A stretch of 44,019 nt of DNA from Flavobacterium sp. (GTDB lineage: Bacteria > Bacteroidota > Bacteroidia > Flavobacteriales > Flavobacteriaceae), in contig JAGOAL010000013.1 in assembly GCA_017983975.1 (NCBI GenBank), positions 1-44,019 of the forward strand. Reading direction: 5' to 3'. The translations under genes and the position numbers were made by a program. The notes under the pieces were generated by a model. That model was not told the origin of the DNA. It ran no database searches and saw only the letters and a list, made by a program, of their open reading frames with translations. Positions 1 through 7,015 of the stretch are shown here, piece after piece (the stretch's first letter is position 1; each line of letters begins with the position of its first letter).

Positions 1-40
1 TTTGATTTGCTTCAAATAATTATAGTGACAAATGTAAAAA

Positions 41-71
41 TAAAAAAGCTACTTTCAAACGAAAGTAGCTT
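41..71 (-). terminator. Rho-independent terminator after the ribosomal protein cluster
   Basis: Read on the minus strand, an 11-bp stem (AAGCTACTTTC paired with GAAAGTAGCTT, loop GTTT) is followed by a T-rich run. It lies 24 bp past the DUF4295 stop codon and so ends the rpmB-rpmG-DUF4295 transcript. Confidence 0.85.
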
Positions 72-94
72 ATCTATATAATTGTTTTTATGAA

Positions 95-247
95 TTATTT
101 CTTTTTCAAGAATTCATCAACTAATTCAGGAGCCATCACAGATTCAACGAATGTGTAAGCGCCAGTTTTTGGAGATTTAACCATTTTAATAGCTTTGGTT
201 AATCTTTTAGAAGCTGTTTGTAAAGTTGCTACGGTTTTCTTTGCCAT
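95..247 (-). CDS. DUF4295 small basic protein
   Basis: A 50-residue, lysine-rich protein starting MAKKTVATLQ and ending DEFLKKK. Small DUF4295 proteins are encoded directly after L33 in Bacteroidetes, usually just before ftsY, and are thought to be ribosome-associated; that role is inferred from context and charge and is not visible in the sequence. It starts 8 bp after the rpmG stop and shares its operon, and a strong terminator follows it. The call rests on size, composition and position. Confidence 0.85.
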   Translation of the reverse strand: MAKKTVATLQTASKRLTKAIKMVKSPKTGAYTFVESVMAPELVDEFLKKK

Positions 248-255
248 GACTTATC

Positions 256-438
256 TTATTTAATTTCTTTATGAACTGTTACTCTTTTTAAAACAGGATT
301 AAATTTTTTAATCTCTAATCTATCTGGAGTATTTTTTTTGTTTTTAGTAGTAATGTAACGAGATGTTCCAGGAACTCCTGAAGTTTTGTGCTCTGTACAT
401 TCTAAAATAACTTGGATTCTATTACCTTTCTTTGCCAT
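256..438 (-). CDS. rpmG: 50S ribosomal protein L33
   Basis: A 60-residue basic protein with the L33 hallmarks: N-terminal [18 protein letters not shown], the middle [12 protein letters not shown] segment and the C-terminal [15 protein letters not shown]. It carries a single cysteine rather than the paired CxxC zinc ribbon, so it is the zinc-free (C-minus) form. It is part of the large subunit near the E site. It lies between rpmB (21 bp upstream) and the DUF4295 gene (8 bp downstream), in one transcription unit. Confidence 0.97.
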   Translation of the reverse strand: MAKKGNRIQVILECTEHKTSGVPGTSRYITTKNKKNTPDRLEIKKFNPVLKRVTVHKEIK

Positions 439-459
439 TTTGATATATATTATTGCGGA

Positions 460-702
460 TTATACAGATTTAACAAATCCGTTAGCTTTTGCATTTTTCA
501 ATACAGCAGCAATTCCATTTTTATTAATAGTTTTTAATGCAGCAGTTGAAATTTTCAACGTTACCCATCTATCTTCTTCAGGAATGTAAAAACGTTTTTT
601 TACTAAGTTAACAGAGAATTTTCTCTTTGTTTTATTCATAGCGTGAGAAACATTGTTCCCTACCATTGCTCTTTTACCTGTAAGTTCACAAACTCTTGAC
701 AT
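460..702 (-). CDS. rpmB: 50S ribosomal protein L28
   Basis: An 80-residue basic protein with the conserved L28 opening CELTGKRAMVGN, the central KRKFSVNLVKKRF stretch and the WVTLKISTAALKTI segment. Full length for the family. It is the first gene of the rpmB-rpmG-DUF4295 cluster; a near-consensus -7 element (TTTCTTTG) sits about 40 bp upstream of its start, so the cluster probably has its own promoter independent of cinA. Confidence 0.97.
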   Translation of the reverse strand: MSRVCELTGKRAMVGNNVSHAMNKTKRKFSVNLVKKRFYIPEEDRWVTLKISTAALKTINKNGIAAVLKNAKANGFVKSV

Positions 703-740
703 TATTATTCAGCTTTATTTCGTTATCTAAAATCAGGGTG

Positions 741-748
741 CAAAGAAA
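741..748 (-). promoter_or_regulatory. Possible promoter -7 element for rpmB
   Basis: Minus-strand TTTCTTTG, one base off the TAnnTTTG consensus of Bacteroidetes promoters, in the 79-bp gap between cinA and rpmB. No clear -33 TTTG at the ideal distance, so this is tentative. Confidence 0.4.
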
Positions 749-781
749 CAAAATCGATTTCATATACACAACTATCTTTTA

Positions 782-2029
782 TTATTTTTTTAAAATTTCT
801 TTATAAATGAGTTCCAATGATTTACTAACAGCCCTATCTATTACCTTTTCACGAGGTTGCCCGAAATTAAATTCTTCAACAAAAACATCTGCAGGAGTAG
901 CTATTGCAATGAATACTATACCTAAATCAATAGAAGAATCACCCTTTGCAGGACCAGCATTTCCAGTTGTTGCAATGGCATAATCTACTTGCATTAATTT
1001 TTGAATTCCTAATGCCATTTCTGATGCCACTTGAGCACTAACAACGCTGTATTTATCAATTGTGCTTTTTGAAACACCTAAAACATCTATTTTGGTTTGG
1101 GTAGCATAACTTACCACACTTCCTTTAAAATAATTAGAAGCACCAGAAACCGACGTTAGCGTTGAAGCTATTTTTCCTCCTGTGCAACTTTCGGCAGTAG
1201 CTATTGTTAGTTTTTTTTCGGTTAATAATTTTCCTAAAACAACTTCAATGGGTTCGTCTTCATTGTAACCCACAATAATATCATGTATTAATTCATCAAG
1301 CATTTGAACTTGTCTTGCTATTTCTGTTTGGAGCTTTTCTTTATTTGTTCCTCTTGCTGTTAATCGCAAACGAACTCTTCCAGGACTCGGTAAATAGGCT
1401 AATTTGATAAAATCGGGTAAATTATCTTCCCAATCTTCTATTTGTTCGGCAATTAAACTTTCACCCGTGCCATAGGTCATGATGGTTTGATGTACAATGT
1501 ATGGGCGTTCAAATTTTTGGACTAGATTGGGAATTACTTCGTTATCTATCAAATATTTCATTTCATAAGGAACACCTGGCAACGAAATAAAAACCGTACT
1601 TTCTTTCTCCATCAACATTCCAGGGGCAGTTCCCATTTGGTTAAACAACACTTTTGCGGTTGAAGGAATTAATGCTTGATCACGATTAATTTGGGTAATT
1701 GGACGTTTATAAATTCCTTCAATGATACTTCTGACATGCAATAAAACAGCTTCATCCTCAATTAAGGTATCTTCAAAATAGTCGCAGAATGTTTTCTTTG
1801 TAATATCATCTTTTGTAGGACCTAATCCGCCTGTAATAATGACTACATCGGCTTTATTTTGTAGCGAATGAAATGTATCTAAAATATGCTGTTTATCATC
1901 TGAAATTGATAACATTTCATGCGTTTCTATTCCAATTTTATCCAATGCTTTAGCAATATATGCTGAATTTGTATCTACAATTTGACCAATAAGAATTTCA
2001 TCACCAATAGTAACAATTGCTGCCTTCAT
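782..2029 (-). CDS. cinA: CinA-family nicotinamide-nucleotide amidase / competence-damage protein
   Basis: 415 residues, full length for the two-domain CinA. The N-terminal MoaB/Mog-like (COG1058) domain opens [16 protein letters not shown] and shows [10 protein letters not shown] at residues 66-75. The C-terminal amidase domain begins near residue 270 with [11 protein letters not shown], where the serine and the following Gly-Gly form the active-site loop for deamidating NMN in pyridine-nucleotide salvage. A role in competence is known only in some bacteria. It starts 22 bp after the Hpt gene and precedes the rpmB cluster, a neighbourhood common in Flavobacteria. Confidence 0.95.
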   Translation of the reverse strand: MKAAIVTIGDEILIGQIVDTNSAYIAKALDKIGIETHEMLSISDDKQHILDTFHSLQNKADVVIITGGLGPTKDDITKKTFCDYFEDTLIEDEAVLLHVRSIIEGIYKRPITQINRDQALIPSTAKVLFNQMGTAPGMLMEKESTVFISLPGVPYEMKYLIDNEVIPNLVQKFERPYIVHQTIMTYGTGESLIAEQIEDWEDNLPDFIKLAYLPSPGRVRLRLTARGTNKEKLQTEIARQVQMLDELIHDIIVGYNEDEPIEVVLGKLLTEKKLTIATAESCTGGKIASTLTSVSGASNYFKGSVVSYATQTKIDVLGVSKSTIDKYSVVSAQVASEMALGIQKLMQVDYAIATTGNAGPAKGDSSIDLGIVFIAIATPADVFVEEFNFGQPREKVIDRAVSKSLELIYKEILKK

Positions 2030-2050
2030 TTATTTGATTTTTTTTGAAAT

Positions 2051-2395
2051 TTACAGTTTAAAATCTTTTTTAATTTCTTTAATCGCTAAATCTATTCGAT
2101 CTTTTAAAGATTTGTAAACTTCTTTGATTTCTTTGCGTTTACCTTCTGTTTTTGTCCAATTCATGATTTGCAGATTTTCTTCATAGGACATATCCATTCC
2201 TAGCAAATCTAATGTTGGTTTAATTTTGTGGCAAGCGGCATAGGTTCGGGTATAATCTTTATCTTCAATAGCAGTTCTAATTGATTTTATTTCAGCAGGA
2301 ACTTCTTCTAAAAACAAAGTCACAATTTGCAATGCAAAATCGGTGTCGTTTTCTGAAATTTCATACACTTTTGCAAGATTATACTGTAAAGCCAT
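2051..2395 (-). CDS. Hpt (histidine phosphotransfer) domain protein
   Basis: A small all-helical protein of 114 residues from the internal start MALQYN. The reading frame is open back to 2434, but that would overlap the FAH-family stop by 38 bp; starting at 2395 leaves a 1-bp gap. The phosphotransfer motif is ACHKIKP with the likely phospho-acceptor at His56, inside a helical bundle (LFLEEVPAEIKSI before, DLLGMDMSYEE after). Free-standing Hpt proteins relay phosphate between a hybrid kinase and a response regulator; no such partner lies beside it, so its circuit is unknown. It is in the exonuclease-FAH-Hpt-cinA run of minus-strand genes. Confidence 0.8.
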   Translation of the reverse strand: MALQYNLAKVYEISENDTDFALQIVTLFLEEVPAEIKSIRTAIEDKDYTRTYAACHKIKPTLDLLGMDMSYEENLQIMNWTKTEGKRKEIKEVYKSLKDRIDLAIKEIKKDFKL

Positions 2396-2396
2396 A

Positions 2397-3008
2397 TTAT
2401 TTAATTTGTATTCTAAATACTGATTTTCCTTCAATAAATCCCTCTAAAACATCGCCTTCTGTTACTTTTGCTACTCCTTTTGGTGTTCCCGTAAAAATAA
2501 TATCTCCCTTTTTTAATGTAAAATATTGAGAAACATAAGCAATTAAAGCATCGATATTCCAAAGCATCAATTTGGTATTTCCTACCTGAGCCGATTGACC
2601 ATTAGATTTCAACTCAAAGTTAATATTTTCCATAGAAGAAAATTCTTTTTTCGGTAAAAAGGCACCAATTACCGCTGAATGGTCAAATGCTTTTGCTTTT
2701 TCCCAAGGTAATCCTTTTTCTTTGAGTTGGGCTTGAACATCTCTTGCCGTAAAATCAATTCCTAATCCAATTTCATCATAATATTTATGAGCAAATTTGG
2801 CATCAATGTATTTTCCTACTTTACAAATCTTAACCAATACTTCTACTTCATGATGTACATCGTTACTAAAAGCAGGAATTACAAATGGCGTTTTTTTAGG
2901 CAAAACAGCGGTGTCAGGCTTTAAAAAAATAACTGGTTCCGTAGGTTTTTCGTTATTTAGTTCCGAAATATGGTCTACATAATTGCGACCGATGCAGATT
3001 ATTTTCAT
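2397..3008 (-). CDS. Fumarylacetoacetate hydrolase (FAH) family protein
   Basis: 203 residues, the compact single-domain FAH size. It opens MKIICIGRNYVDHI, has the metal-binding acidic cluster HHEVEVLVKI (around residue 55), the DFTARDVQ segment and the closing FTGTPKGVAKVTEGD motif. Members hydrolyse acylpyruvates or decarboxylate or tautomerise oxaloacetate; the substrate cannot be decided here. The start at 3008 follows a heptamer repeat array that separates it from the exonuclease gene; it ends 1 bp before the Hpt start, suggesting coupled translation. Confidence 0.9.
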   Translation of the reverse strand: MKIICIGRNYVDHISELNNEKPTEPVIFLKPDTAVLPKKTPFVIPAFSNDVHHEVEVLVKICKVGKYIDAKFAHKYYDEIGLGIDFTARDVQAQLKEKGLPWEKAKAFDHSAVIGAFLPKKEFSSMENINFELKSNGQSAQVGNTKLMLWNIDALIAYVSQYFTLKKGDIIFTGTPKGVAKVTEGDVLEGFIEGKSVFRIQIK

Positions 3009-3020
3009 TTTTTTTAATTG

Positions 3021-3076
3021 TTGGAAGATGGAAGTTGGAAGATGGAAGCAAACTACACCCAGCTTCTAGCTTTTAG
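3021..3076. repeat. Heptamer repeat array with inverted second half (8 x 7 nt)
   Basis: Read on the plus strand in steps of seven: TTGGAAG, ATGGAAG, TTGGAAG, ATGGAAG, then two degenerate units (CAAACTA, CACCCAG), then CTTCTAG and CTTTTAG, which are the opposite orientation of the same purine-rich unit. The phase of seven is kept across the inversion. The array overlaps the last codons and stop of the exonuclease gene and ends 12 bp before the FAH-family start codon. Confidence 0.75.
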
Positions 3077-3839
3077 TGTTTAACTTTCTTAATTTGATAG
3101 CGGTCAAAACTTTTTTAGTGTAGAGTGGAAAATCAGCGTTTTGAATCCAGCCAAAATATCCCGGTTCTTTTTCAAAAACATCATCTACTAAAACTCCTTT
3201 GTGTTTTCCAAAAGTAAATATTTCTTTTCCTTCGTTGTTTAAAGCAATAAATCCTGCAAAGTCAACTGATTTTTTACGAGTTGTAAATTCAGATAACGAT
3301 TTCATATCATTTTCCAAATTTTCGTATCGATCTAATTGTGCCTTCAAAATTTCATAAGTAGCCATAGTATCCGCCTCAGCACTGTGGGCGTTTTCAAGAC
3401 TTTGACCACAATAAAATTTGTATGCCGCACTCAGAGTTCGCTCCTCCATTTTATGAAAAATAGTTTGCACATCAACAGAAACTCTATTTTTCATATCAAA
3501 ATCAACTTCAGCACGTAATAATTCTTCCGCTAAAAGTGGAATATCAAATCGATCCGAATTAAATCCAGCTAAATCAGAATCTTTAATCATGTGATGCACT
3601 TGAGAAGCTAAAGCAGCAAAAGTTGGCTCATTAGCTACTTTTTCGTCCGAAATGCCATGAACTGCAGTAGACTGAGGTGGAATTGGAATCGTAGGGTTTA
3701 CCAACCACGTTTTGCTTTCTGTTGTTCCGTTTGGAAATACTTTAAAAATTGATATTTCTACAATTCGATCCCTTGCTACATCAATTCCTGTAGTTTCAAG
3801 ATCAAAAAAGCAAATAGGGCGTGTTAATTTTAATTCCAT
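3066..3839 (-). CDS. DEDDh 3'-5' exonuclease, DNA polymerase III epsilon-like
   Basis: 257 residues. Exo I motif FFDLETTGID (Asp13, Glu15), Exo II around NSDRFDIPLL and Exo III HSAEADTMATYEIL (near residue 150, with the His and Asp of the DEDDh type) are all present. After the nuclease fold a C-terminal extension contains TFGKHKG...FGWIQNADFP, a small domain often attached to flavobacterial exonucleases of this group. It likely trims 3' ends in proofreading or repair, but without a polymerase domain the partner is unknown. An exact TATCTTTG promoter element lies 18 bp upstream. Its stop codon is formed inside a heptamer repeat. Confidence 0.9.
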   Translation of the reverse strand: MELKLTRPICFFDLETTGIDVARDRIVEISIFKVFPNGTTESKTWLVNPTIPIPPQSTAVHGISDEKVANEPTFAALASQVHHMIKDSDLAGFNSDRFDIPLLAEELLRAEVDFDMKNRVSVDVQTIFHKMEERTLSAAYKFYCGQSLENAHSAEADTMATYEILKAQLDRYENLENDMKSLSEFTTRKKSVDFAGFIALNNEGKEIFTFGKHKGVLVDDVFEKEPGYFGWIQNADFPLYTKKVLTAIKLRKLNTKS

Positions 3840-3856
3840 AGTGATTTTATATGTTA

Positions 3857-3864
3857 CAAAGATA
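3857..3864 (-). promoter_or_regulatory. -7 promoter element of the exonuclease gene
   Basis: Minus-strand TATCTTTG, an exact match to the Bacteroidetes TAnnTTTG element, 18 bp upstream of the exonuclease start and directly after the E2 terminator. Confidence 0.7.
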
Positions 3865-3865
3865 G

Positions 3866-3897
3866 AAAAACCCGACAGCTTTTAAAACTATCGGGTT
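3866..3897 (-). terminator. Terminator of the E2 acyltransferase gene
   Basis: Minus-strand 10-bp stem AACCCGATAG / CTGTCGGGTT (one G-T pair) with a 9-nt loop, followed by TTTTT. It lies 23 bp past the E2 stop and its T-run abuts the next gene's -7 element. Confidence 0.85.
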
Positions 3898-3920
3898 CAC
3901 TTATGTAAATTTCTGTATAA

Positions 3921-5225
3921 TTAAACTTCTCTATTTGGGTCAAAAGCTTCTAAATATTCGGCAACACGTTTTACAAAACTTCCGCCTAAAGCACCATCTA
4001 CAACTCTGTGATCATAAGAATGCGATAAGAACATTTTTTGACGTATTCCAATAAAATCACCTTCGGGAGTTTCAATAACCGCTGGTACTTTTCTGATAGC
4101 ACCTAAAGCTAAAATACCTACTTGAGGTTGATTGATAATTGGTGTTCCAAAAACAGATCCAAAAGTTCCTACATTTGTTACTGTATATGTTCCGCCTTGT
4201 GTATCGTCTGGTTTTAATTTTCCTGCTTTTGCACGATTCCCTAAATCGTTTACTGCTTTTGCCATTCCCACTAAATTTAATTGGTCTGCATTTTTAATTA
4301 CAGGAACAATTAAATTTCCGTTTGGTAACGCTGCAGCCATTCCTAAATTGATATTTTTACGTTTAATGATAAACTCACCATCAACCGAAATATTCATTCC
4401 TGGAAAATCTTTTAATGCTTTTGCAACCGCTTCCATGAAAATTGGAGTAAAAGTTAACTTCTCGCCTTCTCTCTTCTCGAAAGTATTTTTAACTCTATCT
4501 CTCCATTTTACAATATTCGTCACATCCACTTCAATGAACGACTGCACGTGAGCCGAAGTTTGAACCGAAGCTATCATGTAACCCGAAATCAACTTACGCA
4601 TTCTGTCCATTTCTACAATCTCATCACCACCGTTTACAGAAACGGGTTGGGAGTTGGGAGTTGGGAGTTGGGAGTTAGGAGTTGCTACTGGTTGAGCAAT
4701 AATAGACTGAGCACTAGTTTGACTTCCTCTATTTTTGATATAATTTAATAAATCTTCTTTATTGACGCGACCATCTTTACCTGAACCTGAAATTGATTCT
4801 AATTCAGCTAACGAAATTCCTTCTTCTTTGGCAATGTTTTTTACTAAAGGCGAAAAGAATTTATCCGAACCTGAAAAATCTGCTGGAGCACTTGCTTCAA
4901 TAGCAACCTCAACCGTTTTAGCAACTTCCGCAGCAGCGACTGGAGCTTCAACTTTAACTTCTGGAGTAGATAAAACGGCTCCACCTTCAGTTTCAATAAT
5001 AGCTAGTGTTTGTCCTACTTGAACTACATCATCGGTATTAAATAAAATTTCAACAAGTGTTCCAGAAACTTCAGAAGGCACTTCGCTATCCACCTTATCA
5101 GTAGCTATTTCAAGAACAGCCTCATCCATTTCAATTTTATCTCCAACTTTTTTTAACCAGTTGGTCACAGTTGCTTCTGCAACGCTTTCACCCATTTTAG
5201 GTAATTTCAATTCAAACTTTGCCAT
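3921..5225 (-). CDS. 2-oxo acid dehydrogenase E2 (dihydrolipoamide acyltransferase)
   Basis: 434 residues with the standard order: a lipoyl domain at 1-80 with lipoyl-lysine Lys44 in EIATDKVDSE; a linker; a peripheral subunit-binding domain near 119-155 (FFSPLVKNIA to VNKEDLLNYI); a second linker; and the catalytic domain, with the active-site HRVVDG preceded by SHSYD near residue 405. It transfers acyl groups from lipoate to CoA. MGESVAEATV resembles branched-chain or 2-oxoglutarate E2s; E1 and E3 are not nearby, so the substrate is not fixed. The second linker (residues 181-194) is encoded by a heptamer repeat array. The gene is monocistronic, with its own promoter and terminator. Confidence 0.93.
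   Translation of the reverse strand: MAKFELKLPKMGESVAEATVTNWLKKVGDKIEMDEAVLEIATDKVDSEVPSEVSGTLVEILFNTDDVVQVGQTLAIIETEGGAVLSTPEVKVEAPVAAAEVAKTVEVAIEASAPADFSGSDKFFSPLVKNIAKEEGISLAELESISGSGKDGRVNKEDLLNYIKNRGSQTSAQSIIAQPVATPNSQLPTPNSQPVSVNGGDEIVEMDRMRKLISGYMIASVQTSAHVQSFIEVDVTNIVKWRDRVKNTFEKREGEKLTFTPIFMEAVAKALKDFPGMNISVDGEFIIKRKNINLGMAAALPNGNLIVPVIKNADQLNLVGMAKAVNDLGNRAKAGKLKPDDTQGGTYTVTNVGTFGSVFGTPIINQPQVGILALGAIRKVPAVIETPEGDFIGIRQKMFLSHSYDHRVVDGALGGSFVKRVAEYLEAFDPNREV
4644..4685. repeat. In-frame heptamer array GAGTTGG (6 units) inside the E2 gene
   Basis: Plus strand GGGTTGG, three GAGTTGG, GAGTTAG, GAGTTGC: six units of seven, 42 bp, a multiple of three, so the frame is kept. On the coding strand it gives a Pro-Thr-Asn-Ser-Gln repeat in the flexible linker between the subunit-binding and catalytic domains. 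Confidence 0.9.
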
Positions 5226-5262
5226 ATCTTTAAACTAAAGTTGTTTTTCTGTGTTTGGTTTG

Positions 5263-5270
5263 CAAAAATA
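5263..5270 (-). promoter_or_regulatory. -7 promoter element of the E2 gene
   Basis: Minus-strand TATTTTTG, an exact TAnnTTTG match 38 bp upstream of the E2 start. Confidence 0.65.
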
Positions 5271-5308
5271 CTAATTTTTCATTCTATTTTCATAGAAATT
5301 GATAATTT

Positions 5309-6433
5309 TTACAACAAAATTATTTGTCCTCTATCGTTAGAATTATTACTACCTATTAAATAATTTGAACTTGAAATATAATTCTTAAAACTCAAATTAT
5401 GGTTTCTGTTTTTCTCCATAAAAATAATAATTTCAGTAAAGCTGAAAGCAGTAATATCAAATATTATTTCTATGTTTTTTTGAGATTGATGCTTAAATTG
5501 ATTTAAATCAGTCAAATAAGTTACTTTTTTTGATAATTTTAAATCTAATTCCGCTTGCGAAAACACAACATATTCATCAATTATCCTAGGTTTATTTTTT
5601 TGCTGAATCTTCTTCAAAAAACTAAAAACAAAAGTACCAAATAACATCATCACATCAAAAAACCAAGATTTTTTAAAATGCTTTTTATAGAAAAATTGCA
5701 TTGCTTCACGGAAACGTTTCATATACGTTCCATCACGAACGGTGCTTTCTCCTTTATAATGAATTACCGAAGTTTCATGATAATAATAATTTGATTTCCC
5801 AGTTTTTAGTACCAAATAACTCAAGTCGATATCATCTGAATACATGAAGCAATTTTCATCAAAACCACCCACTTCCAGATACAATTCGCGTTTCATCATC
5901 ATAAATGCCCCAACCAAAATATCAACTTTTCCAGATTGATTTTCAAACAAATGTTGAGCATAATATTTTCCAAAGTAATTTGAAATTTTATATAACCCAA
6001 AGATTTTTGTAAATGCCACCCAAGGCGTTGGAACACCGCGTTTGCTTTCGGGAAGAAAATTTCCTGTGCCGTCAATTAACTTACAACCAATTATTCCGAG
6101 TTTGGAATTTGGAATTTGGAATTTGGAATTTAGAATCTTTACAAAAGTATCTTCTGCAACAACGGTATCAGGATTTAAGATGCAAATATATTCACCTTTG
6201 GCTTGAGCTACTCCGATGTTATTTCCCTTTGGAAAACCTAAATTTGTTATATTCTCAATAAGTTTGATGTGTGGAAAATTAGTTTTCATCATATCACAAC
6301 TGTCATCTGACGAAGCGTTATCAACGACAATAATTTCACTATCAATTCCTTCTAAAGCTTTTTGAACACTTAGAATGCATTGCTCTAAAAAATAGCGCAC
6401 ATTATAATTGAGGATGATTACGGATAGTTGCAT
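5309..6433 (-). CDS. Family 2 glycosyltransferase
   Basis: 374 residues. GT-A fold with N-terminal LSVIILNYNVRYFLEQC, nucleotide-binding IIVVDNASSDDS (35-46), NLGFPKGNNIG (64-74) and the DxD-like NPDT at 87-90; further on, the MYSDDIDLSYL acceptor motif. The last 90 residues after a hydrophobic stretch end SNNSNDRGQIILL, a tail I recall from flavobacterial homologues. It probably adds a sugar to a cell-surface polymer; substrates unknown. Residues 99-112 come from a heptamer repeat array. Its start overlaps the toxin stop by one base (TAATG), so it is probably transcribed and translated with the toxin-antitoxin pair. Confidence 0.9.
   Translation of the reverse strand: MQLSVIILNYNVRYFLEQCILSVQKALEGIDSEIIVVDNASSDDSCDMMKTNFPHIKLIENITNLGFPKGNNIGVAQAKGEYICILNPDTVVAEDTFVKILNSKFQIPNSKLGIIGCKLIDGTGNFLPESKRGVPTPWVAFTKIFGLYKISNYFGKYYAQHLFENQSGKVDILVGAFMMMKRELYLEVGGFDENCFMYSDDIDLSYLVLKTGKSNYYYHETSVIHYKGESTVRDGTYMKRFREAMQFFYKKHFKKSWFFDVMMLFGTFVFSFLKKIQQKNKPRIIDEYVVFSQAELDLKLSKKVTYLTDLNQFKHQSQKNIEIIFDITAFSFTEIIIFMEKNRNHNLSFKNYISSSNYLIGSNNSNDRGQIILL
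6098..6139. repeat. In-frame heptamer array GAATTTG (6 units) inside the glycosyltransferase gene
   Basis: Plus strand GAGTTTG, three GAATTTG, GAATTTA, GAATCTT: 42 bp, frame-neutral, encoding a Lys-Phe-Gln-Ile-Pro-Asn-Ser repeat just after the NPDT motif (residues 99-112). Same period and length as the array in the E2 gene but a different unit. Confidence 0.9.
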
Positions 6434-6735
6434 TATAATAGTTTGATTAAATCATCTGGATTTCTCAAATTATTCCAAAACAATAATAACTCAATCAGAC
6501 TTAAATCTTTATTTATTTTGTAAAACAATTTTGTTTGTTCGGATATTGATAAAGAATAAACATTATCGGATTTAAAATTCCCAATTGTTGGATGAATAGA
6601 TAGTCTTGATAACTCATTTTCAACTAAACTTTCAAATTTATTTACTTCATAAATATTCCACTTTTGCAATATAAATTGAGCTTCCTCGAAAAAGGAAACT
6701 TCAGCATTAAAAGTCCATTCAATTTTGTAAATCAT
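6433..6735 (-). CDS. RelE/ParE-like toxin of a type II toxin-antitoxin pair
   Basis: 100 residues, the usual toxin size. It opens MIYKIEWTFNAEVSFFEEAQFIL and has the family pattern of two N-terminal helices followed by a beta-sheet core (NVYSLSISEQTKLFYKIN, LSLIELLLFWNNLRNPDDL). The C-terminal WNNLRNP stretch is typical of a flavobacterial RelE/ParE subgroup. Such toxins cleave ribosome-bound mRNA or poison gyrase; which one cannot be told. It overlaps the upstream antitoxin gene by 4 bp and the downstream glycosyltransferase by 1 bp. Confidence 0.82.
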   Translation of the reverse strand: MIYKIEWTFNAEVSFFEEAQFILQKWNIYEVNKFESLVENELSRLSIHPTIGNFKSDNVYSLSISEQTKLFYKINKDLSLIELLLFWNNLRNPDDLIKLL

Positions 6736-6935
6736 TTCTGCAATGGAAATTTTTCTCTAAATCTTTTCATTACTTCTTCATGTGAAGATGTTTTACCATC
6801 TTCAATTTCTTTGATAGATTTTTCAAGTAATTGAACCAAAACAGGATGCAATTCTTCAGAAGTTACTTCATTAGTTGGAGTTACTTCATAAGCTTCTGCT
6901 GGTTCTTCTATTATATTTTTCTTTTTAGAAGTCAT
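6732..6935 (-). CDS. Antitoxin partner of the RelE/ParE-like toxin
   Basis: 67 residues from the start MTSKKKNI. The frame is open to 6950, but an exact -7 element (TAACTTTG) ends at 6950, which makes the ATG at 6935 the sensible start with a very short leader. The N-terminal half is acidic and disordered; the C-terminal half, LVQLLEKSIKEIEDGKTSSHEEVMKRFREKF, is a helix-helix pattern seen in antitoxins that wrap their toxin (ISNGKTISHEEV-like motif). No obvious DNA-binding domain, so autoregulation is uncertain. The toxin gene overlaps by 4 bp. Confidence 0.75.
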   Translation of the reverse strand: MTSKKKNIIEEPAEAYEVTPTNEVTSEELHPVLVQLLEKSIKEIEDGKTSSHEEVMKRFREKFPLQK

Positions 6936-6949
6936 AAAATGCATTTTCA

Positions 6950-6957
6950 CAAAGTTA
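6950..6957 (-). promoter_or_regulatory. -7 promoter element of the antitoxin-toxin-glycosyltransferase operon
   Basis: Minus-strand TAACTTTG, exact TAnnTTTG match, 14 bp before the chosen antitoxin start. It decides against the upstream in-frame ATG codons. Confidence 0.65.
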
Positions 6958-6990
6958 GGAAATAATCTATAATCTTTAGATACAATAAAC

Positions 6991-6998
6991 TATTTTTG
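6991..6998 (+). promoter_or_regulatory. -7 promoter element of the first ABC-F gene
   Basis: TATTTTTG, exact TAnnTTTG match, 17 bp upstream of the ATG at 7016; divergent from the toxin-antitoxin promoter. Confidence 0.7.
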
Positions 6999-7015
6999 CA
7001 TTTCTAAATTATATT

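Noticed and set aside
2396-2434. Longer start for the Hpt protein (13 extra residues)
   Set aside because: It would overlap the FAH-family gene by 38 bp, and the extra residues do not fit the Hpt fold.
4132-4551. 139-codon plus-strand frame inside the E2 gene
   Set aside because: Antisense shadow of the conserved catalytic domain.
4644-6139. CRISPR array from short direct repeats
   Set aside because: Units are 7 nt with no spacers, and no cas genes are present.
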